Part shown: positions 1-10,405 of the stretch, one piece after another
Numbering within the stretch: the stretch's first letter is position 1
How the letters are laid out: each line of letters begins with the position of its first letter
NCBI GenBank assembly: GCA_963281255.1
Contig: OY725499.1
Span: forward strand, 4,297,148 to 4,361,147
Direction: 5' to 3'
Length of the DNA stretch: 64,000 nt
Origin: Aphrocallistes beatrix
Lineage: Eukaryota > Porifera > Hexactinellida > Sceptrulophora > Aphrocallistidae
Program-made: the position numbers and the translations under genes
Notes under the pieces: model-generated
What the model was told of the DNA's origin: nothing
Databases searched by the model: none
Seen by the model: the letters and a program-made list of their open reading frames with translations, nothing else

Positions 1-85
1 CATTTGTAGTATGATCAATGGAAAATATTACTGATGGCAAATTATTGGTAGAACCATGGCCCTACCAACTCTACCGATATCTATG

Positions 86-358
86 CAGTGCCGGATTTAG
101 GAATGTGGGGGCCCTGTGCGAGTGCGATTGTGGGGGCCCTGACATCTAACATCTATTTTTTTAAAAATGATTATATTTATTATTATAATTTTATTAAAAT
201 TTTAAAATGAAAATGAAAAATCAGATTTGCTGCATACAATATTCATATTAGTGAGAGTATTTCATTAGAAAAACAAGTGCATATAATTTATGTCAATTTG
301 TGGGGGGCCCGAAAATGTGGGGGCCCTGTGCGGCCGCACACTCCTAAATCCGCTACTG
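86..358. mobile_element. hAT-type MITE
   Basis: The ends are imperfect inverted repeats, cagtgccggatttagga on the left and tcctaaatccgctactg on the right. They are flanked by a perfect 8-bp direct repeat, TATCTATG, at 78-85 and 359-366. An 8-bp duplication and CAGTG-type ends are typical of hAT transposons. The inside is AT-rich with G/C-rich subterminal repeats and encodes no transposase, so this is a non-autonomous copy. Confidence 0.85.
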
Positions 359-459
359 TATCTATGTCCATGGTACTAGTATTCCCTACGGCACCGAATA
401 ATACTCTGAACAAATCAGCAAAAAAGCAAAATAAAGAATTTTTTACCAAAATCACAATA

Positions 460-693
460 CAGTAGAACCTCATTAATTATTGCCCCTTGAGATTTTTCTA
501 TTTATAGTAGCTACCCCAAACTTGTATGGCTTCCCTGTTGAAAATAACTTAAACCGGAAATGGCGCAACACATTCCTGGGGCAACTTAGGGATCTATCAT
601 ATTATTAATACGACCAGGGAACGGTCGAAATTTGTTCGTATAACCGGAGTAATTAACATTTATTAATTAGTGTGATAAAAATACAATTTAGTC
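460..693. mobile_element. Degenerate pogo/Tigger-like element with a second repeat inside
   Basis: The left end is tacagtagaacctcattaat, the pogo/Tigger-type terminus used by many elements in this window. At 487-602 a copy of the CTATTTATAG repeat family interrupts it. Typical internal pogo sequence (taatacgaccagggaac, then gttcgtataaccgg) resumes afterwards. The right boundary is approximate. Confidence 0.5.
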
Positions 694-700
694 CAGGGTC

Positions 701-1071
701 CAGGGCTGGGGTTGGTTAACCGATATTCGGGGTCGGTTATTTTGGTTTCCTCCAGGGCGGTTAACCGGTTAACCGAAGTCAATATTAATTAGTATAAATA
801 TGGATTTGTCGACTAATATTTAACCAGATATTGAATTTTACAATCTTCAGTGGTCTCGAAATATACTTTCTGGTTAGAAAAATTGTAATACAAGTAATAT
901 TGTAATATCAAAATTTTACTAGTAGAAGTAATATTCATGAATCTCCATCGAAAGACAATGAAATTAGTCTAAATATTTAGAAAATAAAGCAGATCGGCTA
1001 ACCGATCCAAAATTTTCTTAACCGTTAACCGTGATTGACGGCGGTTAGCCGGTTAACCGAATCCAGCCTTG
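701..1071. mobile_element. MITE with GGTTAACCG-rich inverted ends
   Basis: The left end (cagggctggggttggttaac) and the reverse complement of the right end (caaggctggattcggttaac) form imperfect terminal inverted repeats. The direct repeat cagggtc flanks the element at 694-700 and 1072-1078. Multiple ggttaaccg blocks lie just inside each end. It has no coding capacity. The near-8-bp duplication and CAGGG ends suggest a hAT-like origin. Nothing was recognised between this element and the receptor 5' flank that begins near 1241. Confidence 0.65.
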
Positions 1072-1240
1072 CAGGGTCTTTACCCCTACACCCACTACAG
1101 CTCCTCCAGACCTCAGCTGGATGTTGTATCTAAGAAACGCTGATATGTATGACTACTTCGTAATCATTATCACCCCATAGTCATGGTTGTGTGTGTAGTG
1201 AGGTGACTAAATTGTCATGTTGATGTACGTATTTTAATAT

Positions 1241-1516
1241 CTGACTATGTAGAGCTATTATACTATACTTTACCAACATTTTCTAAAATCTTCTCCAAAA
1301 TACTGTTTTATAATATTATCTTCTCAGATTACTGAAAAACATTGCAATTATTCAATTCATTAATTCAGATATTATATTACCCATGTTATACTCTATGCTT
1401 ATCATATTCTGCATATAAAATAATTGTACTTAAATATACTGTGTAATATACTCGTAGTATTCTGTTCTTATTTCTTTCTACACCTTTAAAATTTCAAAGA
1501 TAATACCCAACGTATT
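1241..1516 (+). promoter_or_regulatory. Conserved 5' flank of LRR-EGF copy 1
   Basis: This stretch is closely similar to the sequence just upstream of copies 2 (about 4300-4509), 3 (about 7440-7650) and 4 (about 13495-13748). Shared pieces include ttatcttctcagattactg, gatattatattacccatg and tttctacacctttaaaattt, ending just before the start codon. Conservation may reflect recent duplication, shared promoter/5'UTR function, or both. No TATA box was assigned with confidence. Confidence 0.45.
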
Positions 1517-3245
1517 ATGTATACATTCATAATTATCATTTTATTGTTTAAGTGTTCAACAGTAATTACAGAAAATTGTTATCAAAGTAATAACATATCT
1601 TGTACAGGTGTACAATACACTTACGTTTCCTGTCAGGTCGGCGATATTTATTATTATACTTTGGTAACAGATGCACTAGTAAATTGCACGATTGGAAAAG
1701 AATATCAAATTGTTATAGTCGTATTTACCGTTTCTGAACCTTCCTTTGAATTAGAGTTAGTACTTGGAGATAACGTTACCATATTTTTGATTGGTTCCTA
1801 TTCCCAGCTAACTATTTCTATTTCACCTCTAAAGAAACACCTCAATTTAACATATCTGTATTTGGAAAAGTCTTACCTGAAATTCAGTTCTAACCATTTT
1901 TTTCAATTATATTAATGATATAGAAATAATTGGTAATTTTCTCGCTGGACTTAAGTCCTTATCCAGTCTTTATTGGCGGCACGGTTCACTCGTAAATATC
2001 TATGAAACAGCATTCGAAGGTCTCACTTCTCTCTCTTACATCGATTTGTCCGGTAATTCCATTTCTTACTTACCCAGTAAAACATTCCAAGGTTTACCTT
2101 CTCTCTCAAGGATTAATCTTTTAAACAATCCATTGAACTGCAGCACATGTGGTCTGCAATGGATGTCTATAGTCGATTCAAAATTCAGTATAGAAATTGA
2201 TGGCAGTTGTTTCGATAGTAATAAACCAGTTGATTCAGTTTCCACTCATTCTCACTGTAACAGCACTGAGTCTTATCAGTGCTTCAACAAGTCTATTAGT
2301 TGTGAACAAACGTGTATTAACACTCCCTGTAGCTATATCTGTGCATGTTATGAAGGATTCGGATTGTTACTTGAAGAAACAGAACAATCTTGTCATGACA
2401 TAGATGAGTGCATAGAGAGTGCTAGTCTCTGTCAGGGAATGAAGTGCAGGAATACCCTGGGGTCTTATGAGTGCTACTGTGAGGAAGGATTCTATGTAGA
2501 GGGAAATTTCTGTTCAGATATCGATGAGTGTGCTTCCAATCCTTGTGAACACAACTGTGCTAACACAGTTAGTTCATTCTATTGCTCTTGCAACCCAAGA
2601 TTCTTTCTAAACATGGACGGACGGACGTGTCAGTGTGAATCAGGTTTCTCATTGTCTGTGGATGGAAGTGAATGTGTGGATGTTGATGAGTGTTCAGATT
2701 TGAACGGTGGTTGTAGACACAGCTGTGTTAATCGTGAAGGGAGTTATGACTGTGTGTGTGCTGAAGGGTTCGGACAAACTGTGAGAGGGAAAGAGGAAAT
2801 GTGTGTGGACATAGATGAGTGTGTACAGAATGGGAGTCTCTGTCAGGGAATGAAGTGCAGGAATACTCTGGGGTCTTATGAGTGCTACTGTGAGGAAGGA
2901 TTCTTTGTAGATGGAAATTCCTGTTCTGATATCGATGAGTGTACTTCCAATCCTTGTGAGTATTCTTGTAATAACACAATTGGATCTTATCAGTGTTTGT
3001 CCAATCGTTTTTCACAGATTTCTGTTCCTTCCCAGAGTGTGTCTAGTCTCACAGCATTCTTCATTGCTGTTTCTAGCTTGGAAGTTCTATTATTAGTATT
3101 CTGTTCTATTTATGTGATTGTTACGTGCATTCTCTATTTCAGCAAATCCAAGCACTCAGCAATAGACAATACTAGATCGGATTCTCCAGGCCCACAGAGG
3201 AACGAAGACGTCTATCTTCACGAGATAGCTGAGAATGCTATCTAG
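1517..3245 (+). pseudogene. LRR-EGF transmembrane receptor, copy 1 (frameshifted)
   Basis: This is a single-exon gene of the same family as copies 3 and 4. The ATG at 1517 opens a signal peptide (MYTFIIIILLFK) and the conserved ENCYQSNN segment. The frame then runs to a stop ending at 1915. Compared with copy 4, about 32 bp are missing near 1901-1912 inside the LRR region, which shifts the frame. The downstream frame (about 1917-3245) keeps LRRs, the LRR C-terminal cysteine motif (NPLNCSTC), five DxDEC calcium-binding EGF modules, a transmembrane helix and the short tail ending HEIAENAI. The long intact 3' part and near-identity to its sisters indicate recent inactivation. A sequencing or assembly error, or an unrecognised intron, is the alternative. 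Confidence 0.8.
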
Positions 3246-4299
3246 CAGTTTCATACACTCTTGTTGTTGACAGACGTAATAGTGTTACTAAGTACTAACT
3301 TTGAATTATTCTTTTTTTACGTTTTAGTTGTGTGAACTGTTTATTTTTATAGATACACTACTTTACTTTAATTGTGTGATTTTTATATTCATTTTTTTCT
3401 CTTTCTCTTCTTTTTTGTATTTGTTAACCATTAACTGTTTATATTTCTCTATAGTTTAATGTATATATTCTAATTTGTTATTTTCTGGGAATGAAGGATG
3501 GTAGAAATTGGTAACACCAAGGCTTTCTCCACACAAATATTCCAATTCTAATTACAAAGTTGCTGCCCTACTGTACTGTTATATAACAGTGAATTAGATG
3601 CTTTCAGTAGTTGTTATAATAATAAATAGTTGCTGTTAACAGCAAGTTAGTTGCTATGGAGATTCATTCAAAAATTTAATTATGGAATTTTGCATTAATT
3701 TCATTTGGAAAATTCCAAAACCTAAGTTAAAATCGAAAATATTACTAAAGTTGCTGTCACTGGTCGTCCCAGGGGAGCATTCGGGCATTTGCCCATATAT
3801 AGAAGTTTGTTTACGCTATAGAAGCTACTATACGGTCTACTCCGCTTAATAGGGTCACATCGTTCAGAAGACATTTTGAAAATATTTTGTATCAGGTCCT
3901 TCCAAAAGTGGCCCTATTAAGCGGTTGACCCGATTAACCAGTGATCCTATTAAGCAGAGTCGACTGTATATAGAATCAAAAAAAGCGGGACGTAAAGTGG
4001 AATTTCATGTAAAAGTGGGACGGTAGAACAGCGGTAGGCAACCTGGGACCCACGAGACTGAATTTGATACCCGGAACTCTTCCAAAACACTTTATTATAG
4101 AGTCCCGTGTTAGTGATTGCAATACAAAATGGGCCCGCATAATTTTGGTGTAAAATTGGTACTGAATATCAATATATTTTCTAATCTTTTAAACTCATTG
4201 AGAATCTTCGAATTATAATCTCTTAAGACCATAATAAGATTCTTTGAGTATGAGAAATTTTATACCTAATGAAGCTTGGGACAGAACTTATGCCCCACC
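3246..4299. other. Intergenic: receptor 3' flank and transposon fragments
   Basis: The first 400 bp match the 3' flanks of the other receptor copies (gaactgtttatttttatag, tactttaattgtgtg). A pogo-like element lies at 3833-3966. About 3975-4030 holds a fragment of the aaaagcgggac repeat also seen near 7.2, 11.0, 15.8 and 21.1 kb. No gene was recognised. Confidence 0.6.
3833..3966. mobile_element. Pogo/Tigger-like MITE
   Basis: This short palindromic element has the end sequences cggtctactccgcttaatag and ctattaagcagagtcgactg. TA dinucleotides sit outside both ends (3831-3832 and 3967-3968), matching the TA target duplication of Tc1/mariner/pogo elements. It belongs to the same family as the copies at 20.6, 28.7, 30.3 and 37.5 kb. 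Confidence 0.7.
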
Positions 4300-4509
4300 C
4301 TGTACTATACTTTCACAACATTTTCTGAAATCTCCCCCAAAATACTGTTTTATGACATTATCTTCTCAGATTACTGAGAAACATTGTAATATGCTTATCA
4401 TATTCTGCATAGAAACTAACTGTACTTCAATATAGTGTGTGATATATTCTATTTTTATTTCTTTCTACACCTTTAAAATTTCAAAGATAATAAATCATTC
4501 CATTGTATT

Positions 4510-6284
4510 ATGTATACATTCATAATTATCATTCTATTGTTTGAGTATTCAACAGCATCGAGAGAATATTGTTATCAAAGTAATAACATAATTTGTGAAG
4601 GTTTATCCCCCCCAAACTCTTTAGTTAACTGTGATGTTAGATATTCAACTAATTACACTTTGATAACATACGCACTAAGAAATTGCACGAGATTGGGAAA
4701 GAATTTCAATATGTTCAAGTCTTTCTTTACGTTTCTGAACTTTCTTTCGAGTTACGATTAGAACTTGGAGATAATGTTACTGGATTTGCAATAGCTAGTG
4801 TCAATTCCCTTGCATTTGTATCTATCTTGCCTCTCAAGAAACATCTCAATCTAACAATTCTTGTTATGTACCAAGTTTACCTGAACTTTAGTTCTAACAA
4901 TTTTTTGTCCCAAAATTTCCCAAACTTGGAAGAGTATAGGTATTATTCAGTTTACAATATTGAAACATTGGGAAATTTCCTCACCGGACTTAAATCCTTA
5001 TCCAGATTTACTTGGTATGGCGGTTCACTTGTAAATATATCTGAAACAGCATTTCAAGGTCTCACATCTCTCTCATACATCAGTTTGTACTATAATTCCA
5101 TTTCTTACTTACCCAGTAAAACATTCCAAGGTTTACCTTCTCTCTCAGAGATTGATCTCCAAAACAATCCATTGAACTGCAGCACATGTCGTCTGCAATA
5201 GATGTCTGTAGTGGATTCTAAATTTAGTATCAATATTAGGGGCAATTGTTTCGATAGTAATGAACCAGTTGGTTTAGTTTCCACTCATTCTCACTGTAAC
5301 AGCACTGAGTCTTATCAGTGCTTCAACAAGTCTGTTAGTTGTAAACAAACATGTATAAACACTCCCACTAGCTATATCTGTGTATGCTATGAAGGATTCG
5401 GATTGTTATTTAAAGAAACAGAACAATTCTGTCATGACATAGATGAGTGCATAGAGAATGCTAGTCTCTGTCAGGGAATGAAGTGCAGGAATACTCTAGG
5501 GTCTTATGAGTGCTACTGTGAGGAAGGATTCTATGTAGAGGGAAATTTCTGTTCAGATATCGATGAGTGTACTTCCAATCCTTGTGAACACAACTGTGCT
5601 AACACAGTTAGTTCATTCTATTGCTCTTGCAACCCAAGATTCTTTCTAAACATGGACGGACGGACGTGTCAGTGTGAATCAGGTTTCTCATTGTCTGTGG
5701 ATGGAAGTGAATGTGTGGATGTTGATGAGTGTTCAGATTTGAACGGTGGTTGTGAACACAGTTGTGTTAATCGTGAAGGGAGTTATGACTGTGTGTGTGA
5801 TGAAGGGTTCGGACAAACTGTGATAGGGAAAGAGGAAATGTGTGTGGACATAGATGAGTGTGTACAGAATGGGAGTCTCTGTCAGGGAATGAAGTGCAGG
5901 AATACTCTGGGGTCTTATGAGTGCTACTGTGAGGAAGGATTCTTTGTAGAGGAAAATTCCTGTTCAGATATCGATGAGTGTACTTCCAATCCTTGTGAGT
6001 ATTCTTGTAATAACACAGTTGGATCTTATCAGTGTTTGTCCAATCGTTTCTCACAGATTTCTGTTCCTTCCCAGAGTGTGTCTACTCTCACAGCATTCTT
6101 TATCGCTGTTTCTAGCTTGGAAGTTCTATTATTAGTATTCTGTTCTATTTTTGTGATTGTTACGTGCATTCTCTATTTCAGCAAACGCAAGCACTCAGCG
6201 AAAGACATTACTAGATCGGATTCTCCAGGTCCACAGAGGAACGAAGACGTCTATCTTCACGAGATAGCTGAGAATGCTATCTAG
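4510..6284 (+). pseudogene. LRR-EGF transmembrane receptor, copy 2 (frameshift plus nonsense)
   Basis: The family start (MYTFIIIILLFE) is at 4510. Two lesions break the gene. A 2-bp insertion near 4690-4691 (gcacgagattggg against gcacgattgga in the sisters) shifts the frame. Further on, the conserved LRR C-terminal tryptophan codon TGG is TAG at 5199-5201. After the frameshift, the reading frame that starts around 4683 otherwise runs through LRRs, five DxDEC EGF modules, the transmembrane segment and the tail to the stop at 6284. The body is still highly similar to copies 1 and 3. Two independent disabling changes make a sequencing artefact less likely than for copy 1. Confidence 0.85.
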
Positions 6285-7439
6285 CAGTTTCATGCATTCT
6301 TGTTGTTATCAGACATAATAATGTTACTAAGTACTAACTTTGAATTATTATTTGTTTACGTTTTAGATGTGTGAACTGTTTATTTTTATAGATACACTAC
6401 TTTACTTTAATTGTGTGGTGATTATTATGCTCATTTTCCCCTTTCTACTTCTCTTTCTCTTCTTTTTTGTATTTGTTAATCATTAACTGTTTATATTTCT
6501 CCATAGTTTTAGTATTTGTATATATTTTATTTGCTATTGTTTGGGAATGCTGTTAACATCAAGTTTTTCTGTTAACTGTTAACAACAAGGCTTTCTTCCC
6601 CTAAAGAATCAATTTTAGCTAGATAGTTCCTGCTATACTAAGTTGTTACAATAGCAAATTAGATTTTTTCAATCTTTGTTAACGATAAATAGTTACTATT
6701 AACAGCTGTTAACAGTTAGATACGTAGTAACTATGAAATTTCTTTCAAAAATTTAATACTATCGATTCAGCAAGAGAGCTAAACAATGATTTTCTCAACC
6801 AAAATCACAATATTCTGATTAATGTTGACTCTAAATATAAGAAAATCTCAGCTCATCATAGCATTCAAAGCAGAGAGATTGTTATTTTTGAATTCGATGA
6901 TTTGTGGTGTTCTATTTATCTAATTTATACTTTAACCAGGAATTAAGATGAATTGAGCTCTAACATTGGAATCTCTATCATCAAAATATGAGGATTTGTA
7001 CAGAATACATACTGATGCTTACAGAGTATGTAGTACGGTACGGATGAAATTTCCGTTGGAGTATTATTCCGTTCTAGCTTACTTATACCCCGTTTCACAT
7101 CTCTTTTGTCAAAAATAGAGCTTTATTGCAATTTTCAAATTTTGTGCTATACATGCCAACCATCCCGCATTTTTAACTCTTCTACTGAGCTAATATTGAC
7201 TAATGTCCCGCTTTTAAATAAAATTTCCTCATTAGGTACCGCTTTTTTTATTCCATGTTTAATACTTTCCTATTGCGTCCTGCCATGTCCCTCGAAATTC
7301 AACGCTCCGTTCCGCTTTTATCAAGACTCAAGTTGGCATGTATGTTGTGCTATTTGGCTGTAACGTAACCTTTTAACCTAAATAGTTAACCAACAAATAC
7401 TATCCTATACTGTGTAATTCAATGAATTGCTAGATGCTG
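6285..7439. other. Intergenic: receptor 3' flank and a repeat
   Basis: The region up to about 6740 aligns with the 3' flank of copy 1, including the gttaacagt-rich segment. A repeat with inverted catgccaac/gttggcatg ends lies at about 7153-7342. Nothing else was recognised. Confidence 0.55.
7153..7342. repeat. MITE-like repeat with catgccaac ends
   Basis: The left end catgccaaccatcccgc and the right end caagttggcatg are inverted relative to each other, with cccgctttt-type motifs inside each end. Relatives lie at about 10960-11110, 15766-15905 and 21037-21222. No clear target duplication was found, so the superfamily is left open. Confidence 0.5.
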
Positions 7440-7650
7440 ACCATTAGGATAATTGCATTATCTTCTCAGATTCCTGAAATAGTATTGCAAATATGCAATT
7501 AATATTCAGATATTATATTATCCATGTTATAATATGCTTATCATATTCTGCTTAGGAAATAACTGTACTTTAATATACTGTGTGATATGTCTGTTCTTAT
7601 TCCTTTCCACATCTTTGAATCAAAGTAACAATAGACCATTCTATCGTATT

Positions 7651-9960
7651 ATGTATACATTCATAATTATCATTCTATTGTTTGAGTATTCAACAGCAAT
7701 ATTGAGAGAATATTGTTATCAAAGTAATAACATTTCTTGTGAAGGTACACCTGTAAATTCTTATATTAACTGTTTTATCGGCTATACGCCTAATTATACT
7801 TTGATAACAGATGCACTAAGAAATTGTACGATTGGAAAAGAATATAGAAATGTTCAAGTCATTTTTGTCGTTTCTGAACGTTCTTTTGAAATACAATTAG
7901 AACTTGGAGATAACGTTGCCGGATTTGGAATAGTTGGTTCCGATTCCCTGCCAATTATTTCTATCTCACCTCTAAAGAAACATCTCAATTTAACATTTCT
8001 TCATTTTCATAAAGCTTACCCGAATTTCAGTTCTGACCATTTTTTGTCTATTAATTTTCCAAATTTGCGATCCCTTTTATTCGAATCTATTAATAATATT
8101 GAAACAATGGATAATTTTCACGCTGGACTTAAATCTCTATCTTATTTCACTTGGATTGACGGTTCTCTCGTAAATATACCTGAAAATGCATTCGAAGGCC
8201 TCACTTCTCTCTCCTACATCGATTTCTCCTTTAATTCTATATCTTGCTTACCCAGTACATTATTCCAAGGATTACGTTCTCTCTCTTACATCAATTTCTC
8301 CTATAATTCTATATCTTACTTATCCAGTACATTATTCCAAGGATTACGTTCTCTCTTTTACATCGGCCTGTATCATAATTCCATTTCTTACTTACCCAGT
8401 AAAACATTCCAAGGTTTACCTTCTCTCTCAAGGATTAATCTTTCAAACAATCCATTAAACTGCAGCACATGTCGTCTGCAATGGATGTCTATAGTCGATT
8501 CTAAATTCGGTATCGAAATAGATGGGAATTGTTTCGATAGTAATGAACCAGTTGATTCAGTTTCCACTCATTCTCACTGTATCAACACTGAGTCTTATCA
8601 GTGCTTCAACAAGTCTGTTAGTTGTGAACAAACGTGCATAAACACAGTATGCTATGAAGGATTCGGATTATTACTTAAAGAAACAGAACAATCCTGTCAT
8701 GACATAGATGAGTGCATAGATGATCCTAGTCTCTGTCAGGGAATGAAGTGCAGGAATACTCTAGGGTCTTATGAGTGCTACTGTGAGGAAGGATTCTATG
8801 TAGAGGGAAATTTCTGTTCAGATATCGATGAGTGTGCTTCCAATCCTTGTGAACACAACTGTACTAACACAGTTAGTTCATTCTATTGCTCTTGCAATCC
8901 GAGATTCTTTCTAAACATAGACAGACGGACGTGTCAATGTGAATCAGGTTTCTCATTGTCTGTGAATGGAAGTGAATGTGTGGATGTTGATGAGTGTTCA
9001 GATTTGAACGGTGGTTGTGAACACAGCTGTGTTAATCGTGAAGGGAGTTATGACTGTGTGTGTGCTGAAGGGTTCGGACAAACTGTGAGAGGGAAAGAGG
9101 AAATGTGTGTGGACATAGATGAGTGTGTACAGAATGGGAGTCTCTGTCAGGGAATGAAGTGCAGGAATACTCTGGGGTCTTATGAGTGCTACTGTGAGGA
9201 AGGATTCTTTGTAGAGGAAAATTCCTGTTCTGATATCGATGAGTGTACTTCCAATCCTTGTGAACACAACTGTACTAACACAGTTAGTTCATTCTATTGC
9301 TCTTGCAAACCGAGATTCTTTCTAAACATGGACGGACGGACGTGTCAGTGTGAATCAGGTTTCTCATTGTCTGTGGATGGAAGTGAATGTGTGGATGTTG
9401 ATGAGTGTTCAGATTTGAACGGCGGTTGTGAGCACAACTGTGTTAATCGTGAAGGGAGTTATGACTGTGTGTGTGCTGAAGGGTTCGGACAAACTGTGAG
9501 AGGGAAAGAGGAAATGTGTGTGGACATAGATGAGTGTGTACAGAATGGGAGTCTCTGTCAGAGAATGAAGTGCAGGAATACTCTGGGGTCTTATGAGTGC
9601 TACTGTGAGGAAGGATTCTTTGTAGAGGAAAATTCCTGTTCAGATATCGATGAGTGTACTTCCAATCCTTGTGAGTATTCTTGTAATAACACAGTTGGAT
9701 CTTATCAGTGTTTGTCCAATCGTTTTTCACAGATTTCTGTTCCTTCCCAGAGTGTGTCTAGTCTCACAGCATTCTTTATCGCTGTTTCTAGCTTGGAAGC
9801 TCTATTATTAGTATTCTGTTCTATTTATGTGATTGTTACGTGCATTCTCTATTTCAGCAAATCCAAGCGATCAGCAAAAGACCTAACTAGATCGGATTCT
9901 CCAGGCCCACAGAGGAACGAAGACGTCCATCTTCACGAGATAGCTGTGAATGCTATCTAG
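7651..9960 (+). CDS. LRR-EGF type I transmembrane receptor, copy 3 (intact)
   Basis: The ATG at 7651 is chosen because all four copies share MYTFIIIILL at this point. An upstream in-frame ATG at 7534 would add 39 residues unlike the family. The 769-residue product has a signal peptide (1-18), a cysteine-bearing N-terminal segment (YCYQSNNISC), degenerate then regular leucine-rich repeats (about 108-265), an LRR C-terminal motif (NPLNCSTC), and eight calcium-binding EGF modules with DIDEC or DVDEC starts (from about 351 to 695). One transmembrane helix (about 703-733) and a 35-residue cytoplasmic tail follow. Many NxS/T sites fit an extracellular domain. It carries one more LRR than its sisters, and its three-EGF cassette of 411 bp is present twice in tandem (8821-9231 and 9232-9642). 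The tail has no recognised signalling domain. The role is probably a surface receptor or adhesion protein; its ligand is unknown. Confidence 0.85.
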   Translation: MYTFIIIILLFEYSTAILREYCYQSNNISCEGTPVNSYINCFIGYTPNYTLITDALRNCTIGKEYRNVQVIFVVSERSFEIQLELGDNVAGFGIVGSDSLPIISISPLKKHLNLTFLHFHKAYPNFSSDHFLSINFPNLRSLLFESINNIETMDNFHAGLKSLSYFTWIDGSLVNIPENAFEGLTSLSYIDFSFNSISCLPSTLFQGLRSLSYINFSYNSISYLSSTLFQGLRSLFYIGLYHNSISYLPSKTFQGLPSLSRINLSNNPLNCSTCRLQWMSIVDSKFGIEIDGNCFDSNEPVDSVSTHSHCINTESYQCFNKSVSCEQTCINTVCYEGFGLLLKETEQSCHDIDECIDDPSLCQGMKCRNTLGSYECYCEEGFYVEGNFCSDIDECASNPCEHNCTNTVSSFYCSCNPRFFLNIDRRTCQCESGFSLSVNGSECVDVDECSDLNGGCEHSCVNREGSYDCVCAEGFGQTVRGKEEMCVDIDECVQNGSLCQGMKCRNTLGSYECYCEEGFFVEENSCSDIDECTSNPCEHNCTNTVSSFYCSCKPRFFLNMDGRTCQCESGFSLSVDGSECVDVDECSDLNGGCEHNCVNREGSYDCVCAEGFGQTVRGKEEMCVDIDECVQNGSLCQRMKCRNTLGSYECYCEEGFFVEENSCSDIDECTSNPCEYSCNNTVGSYQCLSNRFSQISVPSQSVSSLTAFFIAVSSLEALLLVFCSIYVIVTCILYFSKSKRSAKDLTRSDSPGPQRNEDVHLHEIAVNAI

Positions 9961-10246
9961 CAGTTTCATACACTCTTGTTGTTAACAGACGTAAATATGT
10001 GGACTCAGTACCAACTTTTTTTACGTTTTATTTGTTTGAACTGTTTATTTTTAGATACACTATTTACTGTACTATTATATAACAGTGAATTAGATGCTTA
10101 CAATAGTAACAATAAATAGTTGCTGTTAATAGTAAGTTAGTTGCTATGAAAGTTCATTCAAAAATTTAATATCAGGCATTCTGCATCAATTTCGTTTGAA
10201 GATTTGCCAAAACCTAAGTTAAAATTAAAATATTACTAGAGTTGCT

Positions 10247-10405
10247 ATCAGGGCGGTTCCTGGGGAGGAATCCAGAGTATTTGCCCCGAGTTTGATTCTG
10301 CGTCCCCTGATTTCATCAGACCACCTAAACCAAAATCATTGGAAGGCCCCAGATTTACTTTGGCCCCGCCTCGCCCCGATTTAGGAAATTCCTGTGACAG
10401 CCCCT
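10247..10405. repeat. Older hAT-like repeat interrupted by a younger MITE
   Basis: The element starts cagggcggttcctgg and continues to cctgtgacagcccct, where a 440-bp MITE is inserted; it resumes briefly after 10845. A related copy lies at about 15535-15690 in the paralogous segment and ends gaccgcccctg. Flanks gttgctat (left) and gttgctgt (right of the composite) look like a decayed 8-bp target duplication. Confidence 0.5.

Noticed and set aside
2728..3015. Minus-strand open frames of 60-95 residues in the EGF regions (also near 5767, 8998, 9443 and 14671)
   Set aside because: They are antisense shadows of the repeated EGF codons and recur wherever the cassette does.
7534..7650. Upstream ATG of receptor copy 3 adding 39 residues
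   Set aside because: The other copies start at the MYTFIIIILL methionine, which begins a good signal peptide. The extra sequence is the conserved 5' flank.
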